In this document: positions 1 to 6,153 of the stretch, one piece after another | How positions within the stretch are numbered: the stretch's first letter is position 1 | How the letters are laid out: every line of letters begins with the position of its first letter | Assembly: GCA_900545015.1 (NCBI GenBank) | Contig: UQXJ01000014.1 | Coordinates: 1 to 31,237 of the forward strand | DNA from: an uncultured Mollicutes bacterium | Lineage (GTDB): Bacteria; Bacillota_I; Bacilli_A; RFN20; CAG-826 | Length of the DNA: 31,237 nt | Direction of reading: 5' to 3' | The notes under the pieces: model-generated | Seen by the model: only the letters and a program-made list of their open reading frames with translations | Told to the model about the DNA's origin: nothing | Database searches by the model: none | Made by a program: the position numbers and the translations under genes

Positions 1-37
1 TGTACTTGATAAATAAAAAAGTATAGAATATATACAA
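1..37 (-). CDS. Possible 5' end of a membrane protein (partial, runs off the window)
   Basis: On the minus strand an AGGAGG sequence (complement of 42-47) lies 4 nt before a TTG codon at 37-35. From there the frame stays open to the window edge and gives a hydrophobic, aromatic-rich start (MYIFYTFLFIKY). It begins 20 bp after the stop of the upstream metalloprotease gene, so it could be the next gene of that operon. The 12 residues look like the beginning of a transmembrane segment, but no family can be assigned. The TTG start and the slightly short spacing make the call tentative; the true start could be an ATG beyond the edge. Confidence 0.4.
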   Translation of the reverse strand, partial: MYIFYTFLFIKY

Positions 38-56
38 CTATCCTCCTGAAAAATTT

Positions 57-1730
57 TTAATAATTAAAGTCAATTTTTGTTGAAAATGTCTCGTTATTAT
101 CGAGAACAATTTTATTTTCTTTTTTTGAATTAAGGAAATAATTTGAATAATTGATAGGATCAAAAGTATCTCCACTATTAAACAAATAGTTCTCACTTGG
201 AGTAAAAAGTTTTTCAATTATTTCATTATTTTCTTTTACTTCCTTTATATATAAAGAAGAATAATTATTTATATTTTCAGTAGCTTTAGCAATCCAAGTT
301 AATTCATTAAGAGAATCTATATCGCCATCATAATCAAATTTAATTTTATTATCTGAAATTAAAAAGCTTTCATAACGTTTATTATCGCCTTTATTTGTAT
401 TATTAATAAATCTATAGAGTTTATCTTTATTTGAGGATATTTTTTCATCCTTATCATAAAAAGAAGCTACATTATTATTAATTTTTAACATTCTATTATC
501 GACATGAAAAATTCTATAACCGCTTTTTTGAATTAATACATCTTTATTAAATCCTTTATATGAATATCCATTTGTCATATCAAAATAATTCAAGCTATCA
601 TTTGAATAATCAAAATAATCTAAAATTAAATATTCGTTAAAAGGATTAAAAAGAACATTATCATTTAAATCTTTCGTAATTATTTTATTATCTTTCAATA
701 TAACAACTGGCGAATTACTTTTTCTTAGTTCTTCTTCATTAATTGTAGCTTCTCCATAAACAATATAAGGTTTAATCCAACCCATAATCATTTTTGAATA
801 AGAATTAAAATCAATTACGTTATAATCCATCATATCAAAGCCACTTAATGGCGAAGATTTTAAATTGTAATCATAATAATCATTTAATCCAAATTGATGT
901 CCTATTTCATGAATAAAAATATGCGTATCATTTTTGATATTTTCATTTAATCCTTTATCTAAAAAAGAATATGATGCCCAAGAATATGAAGAATAAACTG
1001 GTTTATCTAAATTTCCTACATTATAACTTGATTGTGTATATGCCCATAAATTTGTATTTGTTTTATTACTCGTTTGATAATCAGGAATATCATAGATAAG
1101 AAAAATTGAATCAATAAAGCCATCACTATTTGTATCAAAATCTTTTAAATTAATATCATTAGATTTTAAATAATTATCATCATTTAATATTTTTTTAATT
1201 AATTGATTTGTTTTATAACTTGTATCAACTTCTTTGCTTTCCATTTTTGTTTTATAAAAAGAAGGAATTACAAAATCAAAATCAACTAATCCATAACTAG
1301 ATTTTTGATAAAATTCTTTGACTCCATAATATCCATTAACGCTTGAATCAGCATTAAAAGCATCGTCTATTCTATTTCTTAATTTGCTTAATGAATAGTC
1401 ATTAGAAAATTCAATGTTATCTTTATCATTAAAATGAACTGGTATAACAAGCATCTTAGGTTTAACTTCTTTTGTTGCTTCAATATATTTTCCAGAAGCA
1501 TAAGAATCTTTATTTTTACTAAGTTCATTTATTGTATAAGTTAAATTAACTTCACTTGGTTTAAATACTTTTCCCTTCGTTTCTTCTTTACTTATTTTTA
1601 GATTTGAAAATTCATTATTTTCTAAAATATAAATATATTCATTTTCTTTAGAACACGAAAAACCTCCTAAAATAAGAGGCATCATAATTAAAAATAATAG
1701 GTTTTTGCAGGGTTTTTTAAATTTATTCAT
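57..1730 (-). CDS. M6-like metalloprotease domain lipoprotein
   Basis: 557 residues. The N-terminus is a lipoprotein signal peptide: basic residues, a hydrophobic stretch, then Gly-Gly-Phe-Ser-Cys with the lipidated Cys at residue 26, so the mature protein should be anchored on the outer face of the membrane. The zinc site is clear: HEIGHQFGLND at 274-284 (HExxHxxGxxD). It is followed by the M6-family pattern around 'GFDMMDYN...SYSKMIMGWI', in which the DxMD and KxxxGWI elements are typical of immune-inhibitor-A-like peptidases. A D/N/G-rich segment, DTNSDGFIDSIFLIYD, sits before the zinc site as usual in this family. It should cleave extracellular proteins; the substrate is unknown. The ATG lies 8 bp inside the end of the upstream hydrolase gene and has no good Shine-Dalgarno, so translational coupling is likely. 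Confidence 0.9.
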   Translation of the reverse strand: MNKFKKPCKNLLFLIMMPLILGGFSCSKENEYIYILENNEFSNLKISKEETKGKVFKPSEVNLTYTINELSKNKDSYASGKYIEATKEVKPKMLVIPVHFNDKDNIEFSNDYSLSKLRNRIDDAFNADSSVNGYYGVKEFYQKSSYGLVDFDFVIPSFYKTKMESKEVDTSYKTNQLIKKILNDDNYLKSNDINLKDFDTNSDGFIDSIFLIYDIPDYQTSNKTNTNLWAYTQSSYNVGNLDKPVYSSYSWASYSFLDKGLNENIKNDTHIFIHEIGHQFGLNDYYDYNLKSSPLSGFDMMDYNVIDFNSYSKMIMGWIKPYIVYGEATINEEELRKSNSPVVILKDNKIITKDLNDNVLFNPFNEYLILDYFDYSNDSLNYFDMTNGYSYKGFNKDVLIQKSGYRIFHVDNRMLKINNNVASFYDKDEKISSNKDKLYRFINNTNKGDNKRYESFLISDNKIKFDYDGDIDSLNELTWIAKATENINNYSSLYIKEVKENNEIIEKLFTPSENYLFNSGDTFDPINYSNYFLNSKKENKIVLDNNETFSTKIDFNY

Positions 1731-2613
1731 TAAAGAAACTTAAAATGTCTTCATAAACTTTCTTGTTTTCAAGTTCGTTTAAAATTTCATGTCTCATCTT
1801 TTTATAAACGATAACACGAGAATCTAATCCGTTCTTTAAATAAAGTTTATTTAATTTGATCAATCCTTTTGAGAAATTACCAACAGCATCTTCTTCTCCA
1901 CCAATAATTAAAATAGGTAAATCCTTACTGATGTTTTTAATGTTTTTAGTCTTTTGAATTGAGTTAAGACCTTTCATAAATTCTTTATAAAAACCATTTG
2001 TTGGTAAATATCCTGAATATGGATCTGCATCATATTTTTTAACATTTTCTTTATTGTATGAAATCCAATCGTTGTTGCTATCTCTATCTTTTACGCTCTT
2101 TTCATAAGCTCCGATTGATAACTTATGAAGTAATCCAGCTTTTTTATTGTAATTGTTTTTATGAACAATAAGTTTAGAAACAACATAGCCAATTTTAACA
2201 AGAGGATTTCTTCCGTTTGTTCCGCATAAAACAACTTTATTGATTGTGTTTGAGAATTTTTCTATGTAACCTTGAGTTACAAAACTGCCCATTGAATGAG
2301 CAAATAAATATACTTCAAGATTCGTTTCACTTTTAAGCTTTAAGATGAAATCTTTAACAGTTTCTTGCATTTTAAAGAAATAATCTTTTCCAGGATTTCC
2401 AAGTTCACCATTTTTTCCAAGTCCTTGACCATAGTGATCAATGCAAAAAACACTAAATCCTGCTTCATTCATAAATTTAGCAAAATCATCATAGCGAGCA
2501 CTATTTTCAGCCATGCCTGTTACTATCATTAAAATCTTTTTAGGATTCTCAATTTCCCATGAATTGCCAAAAAGGGTATCACCAAATTTATTTTTATAAC
2601 TTATTTCTTTCAT
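1723..2613 (-). CDS. Alpha/beta hydrolase (monoacylglycerol lipase/lysophospholipase-like)
   Basis: 296 residues, no signal peptide, so probably cytoplasmic. The fold is recognised from the oxyanion-hole region near residues 30-36, an 'IDHYGQGLG' segment (compare DxxGHGxS of the MGL family), and the nucleophile elbow AHSMGS with Ser at 107. A GGEED segment places the catalytic Asp near 242, and RHE places His at 275. Family knowledge suggests hydrolysis of monoacylglycerol or lysophospholipid esters, but the exact substrate is not visible. The start is supported by an AAGGAG box about 7 nt upstream of ATG 2613. A -10-like TATAAT lies at 2639-2634 on the minus strand. The gene is first in the operon and overlaps the metalloprotease gene by 8 bp. 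Confidence 0.85.
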   Translation of the reverse strand: MKEISYKNKFGDTLFGNSWEIENPKKILMIVTGMAENSARYDDFAKFMNEAGFSVFCIDHYGQGLGKNGELGNPGKDYFFKMQETVKDFILKLKSETNLEVYLFAHSMGSFVTQGYIEKFSNTINKVVLCGTNGRNPLVKIGYVVSKLIVHKNNYNKKAGLLHKLSIGAYEKSVKDRDSNNDWISYNKENVKKYDADPYSGYLPTNGFYKEFMKGLNSIQKTKNIKNISKDLPILIIGGEEDAVGNFSKGLIKLNKLYLKNGLDSRVIVYKKMRHEILNELENKKVYEDILSFFNE

Positions 2614-2646
2614 AACTTTTTTCTCCTTCTTTTATTATATATTAAA

Positions 2647-2675
2647 TTGTTTTCTTTTCTTATAAAAAATATAAT
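2647..2675 (+). promoter_or_regulatory. Promoter of the Y-family polymerase gene; may give a leaderless mRNA
   Basis: TTGTTT at 2647-2652, a 17-nt spacer, then a perfect TATAAT at 2670-2675. The ATG at 2683 is only 7 nt beyond the -10 box, so transcription should begin at or next to the start codon. No Shine-Dalgarno sequence is present before the ATG. No LexA-type palindrome is obvious over the promoter. Confidence 0.65.
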
Positions 2676-2682
2676 TATTTCA

Positions 2683-3933
2683 ATGGAAAACCGGATAGCA
2701 GTTATAGATTTAAAAGCATATTATGCAACATTTGAGTGTCTAGAAAGAGGTCTTGATCCTTTTAGCACTCCTCTTGCTGTTACAGATACAAGTAGAAAAG
2801 AAGCTACAATTGTCTTAAGTGTGTCTCCTTATTTAAAATCACTTGGCGTACCATCAAGATGTAGAAGGCGTGATCTTCCTAAAGATATTCCTGGAATGAT
2901 ATACGCAACTCCTCAAATGGAAAAATATGTAAAAATGAGTGCTCAAGTTGTTTCTGTTTACTTAGATTTTGTAGGAATCGATGATTTACATATTTATTCA
3001 ATCGATGAATGCTTTTTAAATCTTGGTCCTTATCTTAAATTATATAAATGCACTCCCTACGAATTAGGAAAAAGAATTTTAAAGGCTGTAAAAGATAAAA
3101 CTGGTTTGACTGCAACATGTGGAATCGGTCCAAATATGTTTTTAGCTAAAGTTGCTGATGATAAAGAAGCAAAAAATAATAAAGATTTTATTGCTGTTTG
3201 GACATATGATGATGTTCCTACAAAATTATGGCCTATAAAACCTTTAAATGAAATTCGGGGAATTTCTAGAGGTTACGAAGCAAGATTAAATAGATTAGGA
3301 TTATATTCTGTTTATGATGTTGCTCATTACGATAAAAATTTATTGATAAGTGAATTTGGAATTTTAGGAGAAGATTTATACGAACATTGCAACGGACGAG
3401 ATGATGCAAATATTCGTGATAAATATATTCCAGTTAATACAAATTTGTCTCTAGGACAAGTTTTAATGCGTGATTATGATTATAACGAAGCAAAACTAAT
3501 TGTTTGTGAAATGGTTGATGATTTATGCATTAGATTAAGACGTACACATTTAAAAGTTGGTGGTGTATCGCTTATGATACGTTATTCTTTTGGTGCTAAA
3601 GTTGAACCATTTGGAAAGCAACTCAAGCTTGCTTGTCCTAGCGATTTGAATAGTGATTTACTCGAAGCAATAATGCATCTATATTCTCAATTTGTAATTG
3701 ATGCTCCTATTCGTCAAATCGGAATTTCTTTCGGGAATCTTGTTGAAAACAAAAACGATCAACTAACCATATTTAAAAATTTAGATGCTATCGATAAAGA
3801 AAGACATCTTTATGCAGCACTTGATGAAATACAATCAAAATTTGGAAAAAACAAAGTTTTAAAAGGCACTTCTCTTTTAAAAGAATCAACAATAAAAGAA
3901 AGACATAATCAAATTGGTGGCCATAGAAAATAA
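2683..3933 (+). CDS. Y-family DNA polymerase, UvrX/UmuC-like (translesion synthesis)
   Basis: 416 residues from ATG 2683. An upstream in-frame TTG at 2647 would add 12 residues, but it is the -35 box and the family normally starts at this ATG. The three catalytic acids are present: Asp9 in 'AVIDLKAYYA' and Asp108/Glu109 in 'SIDECFLNLG'. Helix-hairpin-helix and little-finger regions follow. QLTIF at 360-364 matches the sliding-clamp binding motif. The C-terminal 'KGTSLL...ERHNQIGGHR' is the tail characteristic of Firmicute UvrX/YqjW/UmuC-type polymerases rather than DinB. The enzyme should copy damaged templates at stalled forks. It stands alone, divergent from the hydrolase operon, and ends just before a dispersed repeat and a bidirectional terminator. 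Confidence 0.9.
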   Translation: MENRIAVIDLKAYYATFECLERGLDPFSTPLAVTDTSRKEATIVLSVSPYLKSLGVPSRCRRRDLPKDIPGMIYATPQMEKYVKMSAQVVSVYLDFVGIDDLHIYSIDECFLNLGPYLKLYKCTPYELGKRILKAVKDKTGLTATCGIGPNMFLAKVADDKEAKNNKDFIAVWTYDDVPTKLWPIKPLNEIRGISRGYEARLNRLGLYSVYDVAHYDKNLLISEFGILGEDLYEHCNGRDDANIRDKYIPVNTNLSLGQVLMRDYDYNEAKLIVCEMVDDLCIRLRRTHLKVGGVSLMIRYSFGAKVEPFGKQLKLACPSDLNSDLLEAIMHLYSQFVIDAPIRQIGISFGNLVENKNDQLTIFKNLDAIDKERHLYAALDEIQSKFGKNKVLKGTSLLKESTIKERHNQIGGHRK

Positions 3934-3940
3934 GATTTTA

Positions 3941-4053
3941 TTAGTAATTTCCACCAGTTAAGAATATGAATTTCCTATAGTCCAACTATATGAAATTACT
4001 AACAAAACCCTTTAAAAAGTTCAGATTTTTCTAAATGTAGGGGTTTTTGTAGT
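3941..4053. repeat. Dispersed intergenic repeat, copy A
   Basis: This stretch shares two blocks with copy B at 13114-13249: ATATGAAATTACTAAC (ends 4003 here, 13190 there) and the 17-mer AAATGTAGGGGTTTTTG (4033-4049 here, 13220-13236 there). The gap between blocks is 29 nt in both copies. Copy A also has a perfect 11-bp inverted repeat, TTAGTAATTTC (3941-3951) against GAAATTACTAA (3992-4002), so it can fold. It begins 7 bp after the polymerase stop codon. No coding potential is visible. Confidence 0.6.
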
Positions 4054-4074
4054 CAATTTTATCTTGAATAAATG

Positions 4075-4116
4075 AAAAAGCGACTCAGAGAATTTATCCC
4101 TATCGAGTCGCTTTTA
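4075..4116. terminator. Bidirectional intrinsic terminator
   Basis: An 11-bp perfect inverted repeat, AAAAGCGACTC (4076-4086) against GAGTCGCTTTT (4105-4115), is flanked by A and T runs so that it can work on both strands. It serves the polymerase gene on the plus strand. On the minus strand it begins 6 bp after the stop of the 46-codon gene. Confidence 0.85.
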
Positions 4117-4121
4117 TTTGA

Positions 4122-4262
4122 TTACATGATGTTATTTTCATTTAAAACATCAAAGTAAGTAACGTAATCTTCAAAAAAACTGTGTTTCCCATTTTCATTT
4201 CTGTTTGGTTTCGTGTTATTGGAGTTACGTTTACTTACTATTCTAAGAAACTTAGAAATCAT
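4122..4262 (-). CDS. Small protein of 46 residues, unknown function
   Basis: An ATG at 4262 is preceded, 9 nt upstream, by a perfect AGGAGG (complement of 4272-4277). Upstream of that lies a near-consensus promoter, and an intrinsic terminator follows directly after the TAA at 4124-4122. This complete transcription unit is the main evidence that the frame is real. The predicted protein starts MISKFLRIVSKRNSNN, has a basic, Asn-rich first half (many K, R, N) and an acidic, aromatic second half (FFEDYVTYFDVLNENN). It has no Cys, no clear membrane segment and no signal peptide. I do not recognise a family. It lies downstream of and in the same orientation as the purine permease but is transcribed independently. 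Alternatives are a leader peptide or an sRNA with a fortuitous frame; the spacing of RBS, ATG and terminator favours a protein. Confidence 0.7.
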   Translation of the reverse strand: MISKFLRIVSKRNSNNTKPNRNENGKHSFFEDYVTYFDVLNENNIM

Positions 4263-4322
4263 TCTAGTAAACCTCCTTGTATATCCCCTACTCAGGATGG
4301 GTTTCCTTTTCGAAGGATAAAT

Positions 4323-4352
4323 ATTATACGCTTACTAGAAATATTATGTCAA
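4323..4352 (-). promoter_or_regulatory. Near-consensus sigma-A promoter of the 46-codon gene
   Basis: On the minus strand TTGACA (4352-4347) and TATAAT (4328-4323) are both perfect and 18 nt apart. Transcription should start near 4316, giving a leader of about 54 nt that contains a small hairpin (TCCTT-CGAA-AAGGA) before the AGGAGG. This is the best promoter match noticed in the window and predicts strong, largely constitutive transcription. Confidence 0.85.
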
Positions 4353-4374
4353 CAATATTTTTTAAAAAATTAAA

Positions 4375-5901
4375 TTAATTCATAAGTGGCGTTGCAAGCA
4401 ATACGAAGTTTAATAAGAACAATAATGTGCAAACACCAAGAATAACACTTATTCCTAATTTTGGTTTTTCAACCATTACTTCCGAATTTTCAACTTGAAC
4501 TTCAGAATTTTTAGTTACCTTTTTAAAGACGATTGTATCTTTAATAAAAACAACTAATTTAACTAAGCAATATGTAATGAATCCCATTGCGATACCATAT
4601 GAAATGCTGTAGCAAAGAGCCATAAATGTTGTTGCAAAGAATGCTGGAATTGCTTCTTCAAGCTTATTCCACTCAATATCAGAGAGATTGCCAAGCATCA
4701 TACATCCGATAACAACTAATACAGGAGCTGTCGCTGCTGCAGGAACTGCACTTAATGGGCCAGCAAAGAAAATAGAAATAGCAAACATTAAAGCTGTAAC
4801 GCAACTTGCTAAACCAGTTCTTGCACCTGCTCCGATTCCAGAAGCACTTTCAACGAATGTTGTTGTATTACTTGTACCAATAATTGCGCCAATACTTGTT
4901 GCGACTGAATCAGCAAATAGAGCTTTATCCATCTTAGATTTAAATCCTCTACTTGTACTCAAAGATTCAATATCTTGATCTGAGAAAATTCCGCTCTTTC
5001 TTCCTGTTCCAATAAATGTTCCAAGAGTATCAAATGTATCAGACATTGAGAATGAGAAAATTGTAACAATTGCAGTAATTGCTTTTGCTGCGCCGTGTCC
5101 AAATAAACTTCCAAAGCCTTCACCTGTGAAAATTACACCAAAAGTTTGAGGAAGTTGTTTAAATGCATCAATAAAGCCATCCATGTAACCAAATTCAGCT
5201 TTACCTAATAAGTTAGAGCTCATTTGTGTTACTTGTGATCCAGCGCCTGTAAAAGGAATTAAACCAATTAATGTAGTAACAATGACAGTGATAATCATTG
5301 CGCCTTTAACTTTTAATATATTTAAAACAATGCAAAGGACTAATCCAATTAAAAATGTGATAAGTACTGAGCTATTCCATGCTGATGAACCTGTTCCCAT
5401 AGCTGGAACTCCACCACTAAAATTTAAAAATCCAACATTTAATAAGCCAAGATAAGCAATAAATAAACCAATTCCAGCACCAATTGCACTTTGAAGTGAC
5501 TTAGGAATTGCTTTAATTATGAGTTTTCTAACTTTTGTAACGGTAATTAAGATATTAATAAGTCCACAAATAAATACCATTGTTAATGCTTCTTGCCAAG
5601 AAAAGCCTAAAGCACCACAGACAGTGTAAGTAAAAAATGCATTAAGTCCCATGCCTGGAGCTTGTGCATAAGGAACATCTGCAAAGAGTCCCATAATTAA
5701 AGTACCAATTATAGAAGAAATAATTGTTGCTAAAAATACAGCACCCCAAGGCATACCTGAGTTTTGAAGAATATTAGGATTAGTAATAATGATATAGCTC
5801 ATTGCGAAGAATGTAGTTATTCCACCAATCACTTCTTTCTTCCAATTCGAACCAGTTCCCTTAAGATCGAATAGTTGTAGTTTTCCATCTACCATTTTCA
5901 T
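4375..5901 (-). CDS. pbuG: NCS2-family hypoxanthine/guanine permease (PbuG/AzgA type)
   Basis: 508 residues, the usual length for the AzgA-like branch of the NCS2 nucleobase:cation symporters. Diagnostic stretches include 'ITTFFAMSYIIITNP' near the N-terminus, 'APGMGLNAFFTYTV' around residues 80-95, and 'SDTFDTLGTFIG' plus 'GTSNTTTFVESASGIG' in the middle, which line the purine site in this family. Many hydrophobic helices (about 12-14) are visible. The protein should import hypoxanthine/guanine (possibly adenine) for salvage. The start is set by a GGAGG box about 10 nt before ATG 5901. I looked for a purine riboswitch in the 250-bp leader and saw none. An inverted repeat TTAATAAG/CTTATTAA (6063-6083) upstream could be an operator, but this is weak. 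Confidence 0.92.
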   Translation of the reverse strand: MKMVDGKLQLFDLKGTGSNWKKEVIGGITTFFAMSYIIITNPNILQNSGMPWGAVFLATIISSIIGTLIMGLFADVPYAQAPGMGLNAFFTYTVCGALGFSWQEALTMVFICGLINILITVTKVRKLIIKAIPKSLQSAIGAGIGLFIAYLGLLNVGFLNFSGGVPAMGTGSSAWNSSVLITFLIGLVLCIVLNILKVKGAMIITVIVTTLIGLIPFTGAGSQVTQMSSNLLGKAEFGYMDGFIDAFKQLPQTFGVIFTGEGFGSLFGHGAAKAITAIVTIFSFSMSDTFDTLGTFIGTGRKSGIFSDQDIESLSTSRGFKSKMDKALFADSVATSIGAIIGTSNTTTFVESASGIGAGARTGLASCVTALMFAISIFFAGPLSAVPAAATAPVLVVIGCMMLGNLSDIEWNKLEEAIPAFFATTFMALCYSISYGIAMGFITYCLVKLVVFIKDTIVFKKVTKNSEVQVENSEVMVEKPKLGISVILGVCTLLFLLNFVLLATPLMN

Positions 5902-6102
5902 CTTTCTTATCCTCCGTTTTTGAAAAAAGACTTTCTAATAATAATCGATAAAAAGATGGCGAAATAGCAAAAAATAGTCAATTTAAGCAAAATTAATACT
6001 ATATTTACAACTTTTTGGGTTTCTAATTTTTAATTATAAAACTACCAAAATTAATTTAGTGTTAATAAGATTTTTCTTATTAAATACTAATGAAAAATTA
6101 AT

Positions 6103-6131
6103 AAAAAAAGACCATGCGATAATGCACAGCC
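6103..6131 (-). terminator. Intrinsic terminator of the P-type ATPase gene
   Basis: Read on the minus strand: GGCTGTGC (6131-6124), a six-base loop, GCATGGTC (6117-6110), then seven T. The 8-bp stem includes several G-U pairs. It starts 22 bp after the ATPase stop codon and separates that gene from the permease. Confidence 0.8.
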
Positions 6132-6153
6132 TTTATATATTTATAATAAATTT

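Noticed and set aside
4182..4373. Plus-strand open frame of 63 codons
   Set aside because: It lies opposite the 46-codon gene and its promoter, has no ribosome binding site, and reads through sequence better explained as promoter and leader of the minus strand.
4688..4978. 96-codon plus-strand frame inside the purine permease gene
   Set aside because: Antisense shadow of a clear NCS2 transporter; no ribosome binding site and a low-complexity Ala/Pro/Ile-rich product.
5902..6153. Possible purine riboswitch before the purine permease
   Set aside because: None of the conserved purine-aptamer loop segments is visible on the minus strand; only AT-rich sequence, an inverted repeat and the ATPase terminator are seen.
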